Below are positions 57,367-64,000 of a stretch of DNA of 64,000 bases, one piece after another. Source of the DNA: a virus; IMG/VR virus record IMGVR_UViG_3300046004_002544, positions 1 to 64,000 of that record; one strand, written 5' to 3'. The notes below the pieces were generated by a model. It worked only from the letters and a program-made list of their open reading frames with translations. It was not told where the DNA came from and searched no databases. Position 1 is the first letter of the stretch; the number at the start of each line of letters is the position of its first letter. The translations under genes and the position numbers were made by a program.

Positions 57367-60300
57367 ATGGCAACGGCCAACCAGAAGCTCTACGAGGCGG
57401 CTCTCCGCCACCAGGTCCACCTGCTGCGCTTCTCGGAGGGTCAGGCTGACAGTGTGCTCAGGCTCCTCGCCGAGACCGAGCTGGACCTCCTGGAGCGGAT
57501 CACGGGCGCCTTCGCAGCCGGCAAGGACGCCTCGAGGCTCGAGAGCATCCTGGCCTCCGTACTCAAGCGCCGCGCCCAGGTCTACCAGGCGATCGGCAAG
57601 GAGCTGACCGAGCAGCTGAAGGGCCTCGCTGAGGCCGAAGCTGCCTGGGAGGCTGCAGCCCTGACTGGCTCCGTGCCGATCAAGCTGAACCTGGCGTCCG
57701 TTCCCCTCGAGTCAGTACTGGCTGCCGCCGGCACCCCCATAAACGGGGTGCCGCTGGAGGGCTGGCTCAACAACATCGGGTCCTCTGAGGCCACTCGCCT
57801 GCAGCAGGTCGTCTCCCTGGCGATTGTCCAAGGTCAGACCATCGACCAGCTGGCGTCGGCGATCCGAGGCACCGCGAAGGCGAACTTCGAGGATGGCATC
57901 CTGGCGGTGTCCCGCAGGAACGCCCAGGCGCTCGCCCGCACAGCGGTGAGCCACGTGTCAAACCAGGCCCGTGAGAGTGTCTGGAACGCCAACAAGGACA
58001 TCGTGAGAGCCCTGCGGTGGACGTCAACCCTGGACGGCCGCACCTCCAGCATCTGCCAGGCGCGCGATGGCCACCTGACCCCCGTCGGCGACTCGATCCT
58101 CCCGCCGTCGGAGCAGCCCCTGTCGCCTGCGGGCGCCCGCCCGCCGGCGCACTTCCAGTGCCGATCGGTCATGGTCGCTGTGCTCGATGGCGTCGCCATC
58201 GCGGGCGACCGGCCCTTCGTGGCCGATGAGCGCACCCGCGCCAAGCGGGAGAGCGCCTTCCGCGAGGAAGCCAAGAAGCGCGGCGTTCCAATCCAGCAGG
58301 TCCGCAAGGAGTGGGCCGACAAGAACGTGGGCCAGGTGCCCTCGAGCACGTCCTACTCCGAGTGGATGAAGGGCCAGCCGAAGGCCTTCCAGGATGAGGT
58401 CCTGGGCAAGGCCCGCGCCGACCTGTTCCGCAGCGGGCTCCCGCTCGAGCGGTTCGTCGACGCGTCGGGTCGGAAGCTGACGCTCGAGCAGCTCCGCGCC
58501 GAGCTGGCCGGCGACGCTCTGAACGTCCTGCAACCTGCCGTCGGGCTGAAGGCCAAGGGCCTGCTCATGGCCGGCGCTGCGCCCGAGGACATCATCAAGG
58601 CCCTCAAGGCTGAGTTCCCCGACGCCAAGACGTCCCTGGCGTCGCTGGCCACCTACAAGTCCGAGCTCAAGAAGGCCGGCCTGCTGCCCGATCCGGGGCA
58701 GTCCATGAACCTGATCCAGATGCAGAACGTGCCTGGGTACAGCACGGCCTACGCCATGGAGGCCCTGGAGAAGACCCTGCCCAAGGGCATCACCTCGGCG
58801 ATCGGGGGCAAGTGGGGCCAGGTCGTCGGTGACCTCCAGGGCCACCCTGGCGCGTATGCCCACTACAAGCCGGGCATCGGTGTCCAGCTGTCCGACGCCA
58901 AGATCAAGACCCTGTCGCCTCTGCAGGCGCAGCAGGTCATGGCCCACGAGCTGTCCCACCTCCTGCACAAGGAGCATGACCTCGTCCTCGGAGCCGAGGA
59001 CATGCAGGCCATGTGGGCGAAGGCGAAGGCCATGCCGCCCGAGCTGAAGAAGCTGTATGGCTACTACCTGGCGCACCCGGACGAGCTGTGGGCTGAGGTG
59101 CTCGGCCAGGCGCTCAAGCCCGGCCCGCTGACTTCCCAGGGCATCGACGCCAAGGCCTTCAAGAGCTTCTTCGCTGCCTACATCGAAGAAGCCCAGATCG
59201 TGGCCAAGGCCAAGTTCCCTGACGCCCCGCCCTACATGCCTGGCGCCCCGGGAGGCGTCATCCCAGGCATGGGTGAGATGGCCGGCAAGCCGACGTCGAT
59301 CGGCGCCTTTGCCAAGGCGCTCCTCAAGCAGGGCATGTCGGACGACCTGGTCCTGGCCGCCGTCAAGGCGGAGTTCCCAGAGGCCAAGACAGGCATCAAC
59401 TCCATCAAGAGCTACAAGTCCGAGCTCAAGAAGGCCGAGGCCCTGGCTATCGGTAAGCCTGGCCCGGTCGTGCATGCGGTCGTGGACGCCGAAGTGCCGG
59501 CGCCGTCCGTTGTGGCGCCCCCGCCAGCTGCCCCGGTCCTGGCGGACTACGCCAAGATGAGCGTGGTGGACCTGGTCGACAAGCTCCTGGCTGGTCCGGG
59601 CCTGGTCGGCCTGGGGCCGATGAAAATCACGGGCAGTATCACTGCCTCGAAGGCCATCAAGAAGGCCGCGGCGGTGCTCTTCAAGGCAGGCTTGAAGACC
59701 GAGACGGTCGAGCAGGCTTTGGCCCTGAAGTTCAAAGGCACGCCGGCTGCACCGTATGTCCCGAAGAAGAACAGCCTGGCGTCGCTGAAGTCCGCGCTCA
59801 AGAAGGACGGGCTATTCCTGGACAGCAATCCCCTCGAGCCCCTGAAGGCCACCGACCTGGGCTACACGCAGATGCTGCCTGAGCCGAAGCTGTGGGGCAA
59901 GCCGCTCGGTCCCTTCGCCACGCAGGCTGTCGCCAAGGCGGAAAGCATCATCTTCCAGGGTGGCAACTGGGATGAGGTCGAAGGCGCCCTCAAGCTCATG
60001 CAGTTCGGCACCGGTGCTTGGAACCCCGAGGGCGGCAAAGACCTGTTCGACCTCGCCTGGTACAAGGTGAAGACCGGCAAGGCCGTTAAGCCTGGCGTGA
60101 CCGCCGCGCACAAACAGGCGTTCTCCTACGAGGCGCCCAAGCCGTTGCGCCTGGCGACTACCCCGCGCGAAGGCCAGCCGCCGCCGCCCAGGTTCAGCGA
60201 GACCGACCGCAACGGGGCCATTCGTGTGATGACCCAGGAGTCGGGAATGGACACTCGCGGGCTGGCGCCTTTGAACGCCAAGCAGTCCGCCGCGGGTCTC

Positions 60301-60756
60301 GAGCAGCTGACTGCCGAGGAGTACTCGGCCATCCGCATGTACACCGGGGGCCATTATGGCAACCTGAATAGGCGCCTGCGTGGTGGAGAGTTTGCAAACA
60401 ACCCGCACCTTCAGGCGTACGTCGACGCCGCCTTGCACGGGCTGAGGAAGATGCCCAAGCACGTGGGCTGGGTCAACCGAGGCATGAGCATCTACGGTGA
60501 CGACATCGCCAAGCTCCGCGCCAGGTATGTCCCTGGCGCAATCGTGGAAGAGCACGCGTTCATCTCCACGTCAACGGCAAGCGGCTTCAGTGGCAACGTG
60601 CGACTGCGCATCCTGTCCAAAACGGGGGTAGACGTTGCCCCCTATAGCCGGCACTCTAGCGAGATGGAAGTCCTCCTCGGCCCTGGCACGCGACTTCGCG
60701 TGACGAGTGTTGAAGGCACCGGCGACCGCATGACAATCACGATGGAGGAGGTCTAG
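57367..60756 (+). CDS. MuF head protein fused to HExxH protease-like and ADP-ribosyltransferase domains
   Basis: This 1,129-aa protein begins with a MuF (SPP1 gp7-like) region ending in LRWTSTLDGRTSSICQARDG and PPAHFQCRS near 216-272. Helical EFPDAKT modules lie at about 392-438 and 645-693, with a diverged third at 758-816. Between the first two is a zincin-like part with HELSH at 527-531 and Glu573/Glu577 in HPDELWAE. The C-terminus from about 952 is an ADP-ribosyltransferase: Arg1038 in WVNRG, STS at 1067-1069 and E-x-E at 1099-1101. It is likely packaged and injected to modify host proteins. Confidence 0.85.
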   Translation: MATANQKLYEAALRHQVHLLRFSEGQADSVLRLLAETELDLLERITGAFAAGKDASRLESILASVLKRRAQVYQAIGKELTEQLKGLAEAEAAWEAAALTGSVPIKLNLASVPLESVLAAAGTPINGVPLEGWLNNIGSSEATRLQQVVSLAIVQGQTIDQLASAIRGTAKANFEDGILAVSRRNAQALARTAVSHVSNQARESVWNANKDIVRALRWTSTLDGRTSSICQARDGHLTPVGDSILPPSEQPLSPAGARPPAHFQCRSVMVAVLDGVAIAGDRPFVADERTRAKRESAFREEAKKRGVPIQQVRKEWADKNVGQVPSSTSYSEWMKGQPKAFQDEVLGKARADLFRSGLPLERFVDASGRKLTLEQLRAELAGDALNVLQPAVGLKAKGLLMAGAAPEDIIKALKAEFPDAKTSLASLATYKSELKKAGLLPDPGQSMNLIQMQNVPGYSTAYAMEALEKTLPKGITSAIGGKWGQVVGDLQGHPGAYAHYKPGIGVQLSDAKIKTLSPLQAQQVMAHELSHLLHKEHDLVLGAEDMQAMWAKAKAMPPELKKLYGYYLAHPDELWAEVLGQALKPGPLTSQGIDAKAFKSFFAAYIEEAQIVAKAKFPDAPPYMPGAPGGVIPGMGEMAGKPTSIGAFAKALLKQGMSDDLVLAAVKAEFPEAKTGINSIKSYKSELKKAEALAIGKPGPVVHAVVDAEVPAPSVVAPPPAAPVLADYAKMSVVDLVDKLLAGPGLVGLGPMKITGSITASKAIKKAAAVLFKAGLKTETVEQALALKFKGTPAAPYVPKKNSLASLKSALKKDGLFLDSNPLEPLKATDLGYTQMLPEPKLWGKPLGPFATQAVAKAESIIFQGGNWDEVEGALKLMQFGTGAWNPEGGKDLFDLAWYKVKTGKAVKPGVTAAHKQAFSYEAPKPLRLATTPREGQPPPPRFSETDRNGAIRVMTQESGMDTRGLAPLNAKQSAAGLEQLTAEEYSAIRMYTGGHYGNLNRRLRGGEFANNPHLQAYVDAALHGLRKMPKHVGWVNRGMSIYGDDIAKLRARYVPGAIVEEHAFISTSTASGFSGNVRLRILSKTGVDVAPYSRHSSEMEVLLGPGTRLRVTSVEGTGDRMTITMEEV

Positions 60757-61040
60757 TGCCCCCGGAGTTTGAAGACAGGGACGTGACGTCGGACGGCTGG
60801 GCCGAGAAGACGAACTTCCTCCCGGGCATTGACCTGGATCAGCCAGGCCCCGAGCTGCGCTACCAGCTGCTCCAGGGCAAGGTCTTCACCCTGCAGCTCT
60901 TCCCCTCAGGGGCTGTAGCGCGGGGCGAGATCGCTCCGAAGGAGCTCGCGGCGCTGATCCAAACCGATCCGACCGAAGACGGTTGGTACCACCCCGACGG
61001 CAGGTTCCTGGGCGATGAGCCTGGGCTGTCGATCGACTGA
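60756..61040 (+). CDS. Small protein after the MuF-ART gene (94 aa)
   Basis: The GTG at 60756 overlaps the MuF stop. The acidic product (FEDRDVTSDGWAEKTNFLPG, then LLQGKVFTLQLFPSGAVARG) ends in a Trp-Tyr-His segment. Tight coupling to the toxin-like gene suggests a chaperone or inhibitor for it, but a head accessory role is equally possible. No family is recognised. Confidence 0.6.
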   Translation: MPPEFEDRDVTSDGWAEKTNFLPGIDLDQPGPELRYQLLQGKVFTLQLFPSGAVARGEIAPKELAALIQTDPTEDGWYHPDGRFLGDEPGLSID

Positions 61041-61121
61041 ACACCATACAGGGCCGAACGCGCGACGCCAAGGCCAGCCTAAGGGACCCGTGATGGGCCC
61101 TAGAATGTGAGACGCAACGAC

Positions 61122-61913
61122 ATGGAATGGGACTTCACGACCAACGGCGAGATCGACGCCGACACCTACGCCAAGGCGCCTGAAAAGCTGCGTGGCGCCT
61201 ACGAGGAGCGTGACGGCAAGTACGTCATTTCCGAAACCGCCCGCGGCCTGGTGGAGTCCATCACCGGCCTGTCCGGCGCCCTGAAGAATGAGCGCAAGGT
61301 CACCGGCACGCTGCGCGGCCAGAAGGACGCCACGGCGGTCTTCCAGGAGCTGTTCGGCGACGACGTGACCGACGCCGAGACCGCCAAGGCCAAGGCCAAG
61401 GAGCTCCGCGACGCCGCGGCCGCCAACGCCAAGGTCGACCCGGCCAAGATCAAGGCTGACATCGAGCGGACCTTCGCGACCGAACGCGAAGAGCTGAACG
61501 GCAAGGTCGGCAAGATGGAGGGCACGCTCTCCAAGCACCTTGTCGACAACGCCGCCGTGCAGGCGCTGGCCGCCGCCAAGGGGTCGACCACGCTCCTGCT
61601 CCCGCACATCCGGAACAGCGTGAAGGTCGTGGCCGACGGCGACGACTACGTGGTCCGCGTGCTGGACTCGCAGGGCGACTACCGTGGTGACGGCAAGGGC
61701 GGCTTCATGAGCGTCGAGGACCTCGTCGCCGAGCTCAAGAACTCCAAGGAGTTCGCGCCGGCGTTCGAGAGCGACGGCATGTCGGGCAGCGAGACCCGCA
61801 CGGGCGTTCGCCCGGGCGAGACCCGCCGTGGGCCCCCGGGGCAGACGAAGCGCGACGACATGAGCCCCACGCAGATGCTGCAGGCGGGCCTCGAGGCACG
61901 TCGCCGCCGCTAA
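61122..61913 (+). CDS. Scaffolding protein
   Basis: The ATG at 61122 gives 263 aa; a GTG at 61107 is possible. The protein has a short N-terminal domain (TYAKAPEKLRGAYEERDGKY), a long charged coiled coil (DVTDAETAKAKAKELRDAAA) and a basic C-terminus (MLQAGLEARRRR), the usual scaffold form. It lies before the major capsid gene. No protease gene is seen, so scaffold exit without cleavage is likely. Confidence 0.78.
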   Translation: MEWDFTTNGEIDADTYAKAPEKLRGAYEERDGKYVISETARGLVESITGLSGALKNERKVTGTLRGQKDATAVFQELFGDDVTDAETAKAKAKELRDAAAANAKVDPAKIKADIERTFATEREELNGKVGKMEGTLSKHLVDNAAVQALAAAKGSTTLLLPHIRNSVKVVADGDDYVVRVLDSQGDYRGDGKGGFMSVEDLVAELKNSKEFAPAFESDGMSGSETRTGVRPGETRRGPPGQTKRDDMSPTQMLQAGLEARRRR

Positions 61914-61942
61914 GGCGCGGGCCTACAAGCCAGAACGGAAAA

Positions 61943-61970
61943 GGGGCGGTCCTTGCGGGCCGCCCCTTCT
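61943..61970. terminator. Bidirectional terminator between scaffold gene and antisense cassette
   Basis: GGGGCGGTCC and GGGCCGCCCC form a 10-bp stem with one G-U pair and a TTGC loop, followed by TTCTTCG on the plus side and CTTTTCC on the minus side. It separates convergent genes. Confidence 0.85.
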
Positions 61971-61975
61971 TCGTA

Positions 61976-62173
61976 TCAAAACTGCCTCAGCAGTCGGTCC
62001 GCCCTCGAGGGGTGGCCCGTGACGCTTTCGCGCCGTTCTCGAGGCGGTGGCGGCACGAGACGCCTCATGGGCGTCGTGGGGTCACCAAGCTGGAACAGCG
62101 CATTGGTCGGCTGATAGGCCGGCGTGGGGCGAACGGCGCGGGCGCCGTTGCCAAAGTACTCTGTCTTTGCCAT
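61976..62173 (-). CDS. Small basic hypothetical protein (65 aa)
   Basis: The ATG at 62173 gives MAKTEYFGNGARAVRPTPAY, then a Pro/Arg-rich second half (RRLVPPPPRERRESV). It is second behind promoter copy f, after a short hairpin at 62181-62200. A terminator lies beyond its stop. No family is recognised. Confidence 0.6.
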   Translation of the reverse strand: MAKTEYFGNGARAVRPTPAYQPTNALFQLGDPTTPMRRLVPPPPRERRESVTGHPSRADRLLRQF

Positions 62174-62208
62174 AAAGGCTTGCCCTTTTGAAAAAGGGCA
62201 GTGGGCTA

Positions 62209-62358
62209 CTAGCCCACCGCCCGGTCAATTTCCTCAATCAGCTCTGCAACGGATTTTTGCCCGTAGGCAATGTCCAGCAGGATATTCATGAGCTCCTGGC
62301 GGCTGAAGTCCAAAAGAACTTCAACAGCGTTGAAACGATCGGCGTTGGGACGGTCCAT
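62209..62358 (-). CDS. Small hypothetical protein, first gene of antisense cassette (49 aa)
   Basis: The ATG at 62358 directly follows the conserved leader GTCAAAAACGGAGAGACCCT and opens 49 codons: a helical acidic peptide (DRFNAVEVLLDFSRQELMNI, then LLDIAYGQKSVAELIEEID). Its promoter and leader copy those of the unit at 55438-55611, although the proteins are unrelated. Confidence 0.75.
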   Translation of the reverse strand: MDRPNADRFNAVEVLLDFSRQELMNILLDIAYGQKSVAELIEEIDRAVG

Positions 62359-62384
62359 AGGGTCTCTCCGTTTTTGACCTTCCC

Positions 62385-62413
62385 AGTATGTGCCCGCGCT
62401 CCAGGGTCGTAAA
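62385..62413 (-). promoter_or_regulatory. Promoter of the TTTACR-17-CATACT family (copy f)
   Basis: On the minus strand -35 is TTTACG (62413-62408), the spacer 17 bp and -10 CATACT (62390-62385). ATGGCCTTGGCCGTGTTTT lies upstream. From -35 to the start codon it differs from copy e at only a few of about 59 positions. Confidence 0.88.
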
Positions 62414-62616
62414 CAGGGAAAACACGGCCAAGGCCATTTTCTTTAGCGCCCGCGAGCGCTGGCTCCCCCGCATGGGACCCCACGGCATGGATGCTCTCGA
62501 CAGTTGCTGAGGCTCGAGCGTGATGCGAGAGGCCAGTCAGCAGCTCGACGGCTCCTGGGACGCGCGACGCCGACCTGGCCTTCTCCCCACGTCATCGCAA
62601 CCACCAGGAGGGCCCA

Positions 62617-63537
62617 ATGGCCTCAGTTACCCTCGCGGAGTCGGCCAAGCTGTCGCAGGACATGCTCATCGCCGGCGTCATCGCGAACGTCATCACCGTC
62701 AACCAGATGTACGAGATGATCCCCTTCGACGGGATCACCGGCAACTCGCTCGCCTACAACCGCGAGAACGTCCTCGGCGATACCCAGGTCCTGGGCGTCG
62801 GCGGCACGATCACCGCCAAGGCCGCCGCGACCTTCACGAAGGTCAACAGCGACCTGACCACGATCATCGGCGACGCCGAGGTCAACGGCCTGATCCAGGC
62901 GACCCGCTCGAACGTCGTGAGCCAGGAGGCCACCCAGGTCGCCTCCAAGGCGAAGTCGGCCGGCCGGCAGTTCCAGGACATGTTCGTCAACGGCACCGGC
63001 GCCAGCGACCAGTTCCCCGGGCTGATCCAGCTCTGCCCGGCTGGCCAGACCCTGTCCGGCCAGCCGACCGACGGTGAGGCCCTGAGCTTCACCCGGATGG
63101 ACGAGCTGCTCGACCGGGTTATCGCCAAGGACGGCCAGGTCGACTTCCTGATGTTCAACAGCCGCACGCTCCGGTCCTACAAGGCCCTGGTGCGCGGCCT
63201 GGGCGGCATCACGGCGGACGACGTCTACGAGATGCCGTCGGGCCGGAAGATTATCGCCTACTCGGGCGTCCCGATCTTCCGGAACGACTGGGTCCCGATC
63301 AACCAGACCAAGGGCTCGACCACGACCGCGACGACCATCTTCGCGGGCTGCTGGGATGACGGCTCCCAGAAGGTCGGCATCACCGGCATCACTGCCGAGG
63401 AGAGCGCCGGCCTGGTGGTCGAGGACGTCGGCATCAGCCAGACCAAGGACGAGCGGATCACGCGCGTCAAGTGGTACGTCGGCATGGCCCTCTTCTCGGA
63501 GAAGGCCCTGGCGATGGCTCCGGGCATCACCAACTAG
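62617..63537 (+). CDS. Major capsid protein
   Basis: The 306-aa protein begins VTLAESAKLSQDMLIAGVIA and continues with MIPFDGITGNSLAYNREN, a start shared by HK97-fold capsid proteins of several siphovirus groups. RSYKALVRGLGG and GVPIFRNDWVPINQT lie in the P-domain-like C-terminal half. It follows the scaffold gene and is followed by a strong terminator, which fits very high expression. GGAGG precedes the start. The 180 bp just upstream of its start hold no gene. Confidence 0.87.
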   Translation: MASVTLAESAKLSQDMLIAGVIANVITVNQMYEMIPFDGITGNSLAYNRENVLGDTQVLGVGGTITAKAAATFTKVNSDLTTIIGDAEVNGLIQATRSNVVSQEATQVASKAKSAGRQFQDMFVNGTGASDQFPGLIQLCPAGQTLSGQPTDGEALSFTRMDELLDRVIAKDGQVDFLMFNSRTLRSYKALVRGLGGITADDVYEMPSGRKIIAYSGVPIFRNDWVPINQTKGSTTTATTIFAGCWDDGSQKVGITGITAEESAGLVVEDVGISQTKDERITRVKWYVGMALFSEKALAMAPGITN

Positions 63538-63563
63538 GGTCATCAACGGCCCTGCGTTCTAGG

Positions 63564-63597
63564 CGCCGGCCGTCCCACCCCGGGGCGGCCGGCGTTT
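63564..63597 (+). terminator. Terminator after the major capsid gene
   Basis: CGCCGGCCGTCCC and GGGGCGGCCGGCG form a 13-bp stem with one G-U pair and a 5-nt loop, followed by TTT. It separates the capsid gene from the next gene in the late operon. Confidence 0.85.
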
Positions 63598-63633
63598 CTA
63601 CATCCCTCCAGGCTCTAAAGGAGCACCGTCCAC

Positions 63634-64000
63634 ATGGCTCGCAAGCCCTACATCCTCCGCCGCCCGGCCACCAAGGCCCTGAACAACGTGACTGCCCTGG
63701 CCGTCTTCGCCGAGGACGCCGCGCAGGCCAAGGCGATCGCCAACGACTACGCCCCGCAGGACGTCCTCGACGCCTGGTCGAACGTCACCCCGGTCGAGAT
63801 CACCTCGGCCGTCAACACCTGGGTCGGCTGGACGTTCAACGCCCGCGTCCGCGCCGTGACGACCGGCGCCATCATCGCCGACGTCGCCGTGACCGCCGAC
63901 GCCACGACTGACACGATCGACGAGATCGGTGCGGCCCTGGTCACCGCTCTGAACGCCACGACCATCAACAACGCCTCGTACGCCTCGAACGTCCTGACGC
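63634..64000 (+). CDS. Head-associated structural protein (partial, runs off the window)
   Basis: The ATG with AAAGGAG opens at least 122 codons with no stop before the window ends. The sequence starts MARKPYILRRPATKALNNVT, then a helical part and Thr/Val-rich beta strands (TFNARVRAVTTGAIIADVAV). It is probably a decoration or head-completion protein given its place after the capsid gene. Whether 1-28 is its far end cannot be told. Confidence 0.7.
   Translation, partial: MARKPYILRRPATKALNNVTALAVFAEDAAQAKAIANDYAPQDVLDAWSNVTPVEITSAVNTWVGWTFNARVRAVTTGAIIADVAVTADATTDTIDEIGAALVTALNATTINNASYASNVLT

Noticed and set aside
61041-61121. Promoter with GCCAAGGCC before the scaffold gene
   Set aside because: The palindrome is partial and no TTTACR-17-CATACT pair follows; the segment is a short intergenic gap with weak pairing only.
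1-64000. Genome circular within this window
   Set aside because: The last gene is open at the right edge. Joining the edges would put it in a different frame from the K-D-E-A-D-P-L-A end at the left edge, so sequence is missing or the ends are not joined.
1-64000. CRISPR array, integrase, transposase or lysogeny repressor
   Set aside because: No regularly spaced short repeats with unique spacers, no tyrosine or serine recombinase motifs and no transposase were seen; the iterons are irregular and inverted.

Overview
The window is about 64 kb of a GC-rich, densely coded, tailed bacteriophage genome. The layout is that of a lytic siphovirus: a 1,229-aa tape measure, a lambda-like tail-tip gene set, and no sheath, integrase or lysogeny repressor. 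The host is probably an alphaproteobacterium (Caulobacter or Brevundimonas type). The strongest sign is a phage-encoded, circularly permuted two-piece tmRNA, an arrangement characteristic of Alphaproteobacteria and known in few other lineages. GC-rich codon use and the gene set agree with this. Both ends of the window cut through genes, so this is not a demonstrated complete genome.

Region by region: (1) 1-16369, plus strand: head-tail connector genes, tail tube, tail-assembly chaperone with a -1 frameshift, tape measure, tail tip, then endolysin, spanin pair, a possible holin and a T5 A1-like gene. (2) 16400-17614: a short plus-strand cassette with its own promoter. (3) 17611-39668, minus strand: class II ribonucleotide reductase, PD-(D/E)XK nuclease, DHFR, dCMP deaminase, thymidylate synthase, a pyrophosphohydrolase/dNMP-kinase fusion, HNH protein, SNF2-type helicase, family A DNA polymerase, a Spo11/TopoVIA-like Toprim protein, an AAA ATPase, the tmRNA, a DUF2815 ssDNA-binding-like protein and a DUF2800 nuclease. 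(4) 39845-43850, plus strand: RHH/zinc protein, primase-polymerase-helicase, DUF4326, small genes. (5) 43941-46661, minus strand: small genes, several with one membrane segment, and a DNA glycosylase-like gene. (6) 46735-47180: a non-coding block of inverted and direct iterons, the best candidate for origin or operator. (7) 47350-64000, plus strand: packaging and head genes (TerS, six intervening genes, TerL, portal, MuF-protease-ADP-ribosyltransferase, scaffold, major capsid), interrupted by two small minus-strand cassettes.

Five things stand out. First, a permuted tmRNA encodes the degradation tag ANDNQVVVAQELPLAA. Second, a family of promoters with TTTACR-like -35, exactly 17 bp and CATACT-like -10, mostly preceded by a GGCCAAGGCC hairpin, drives many separate units including the tmRNA. 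Third, a 1,129-aa MuF virion protein carries an HExxH protease motif and a complete R-S-ExE ADP-ribosyltransferase. Fourth, a short helical module with the signature EFPEAKT-x-SV-xx-Y is scattered through at least five unrelated proteins. Fifth, a Spo11/TopoVIA-like protein sits in the replication block. Together the genes describe a phage that makes its own nucleotides and replisome, may help rescue and degrade products of stalled ribosomes, and probably injects an enzyme-bearing protein with its DNA.
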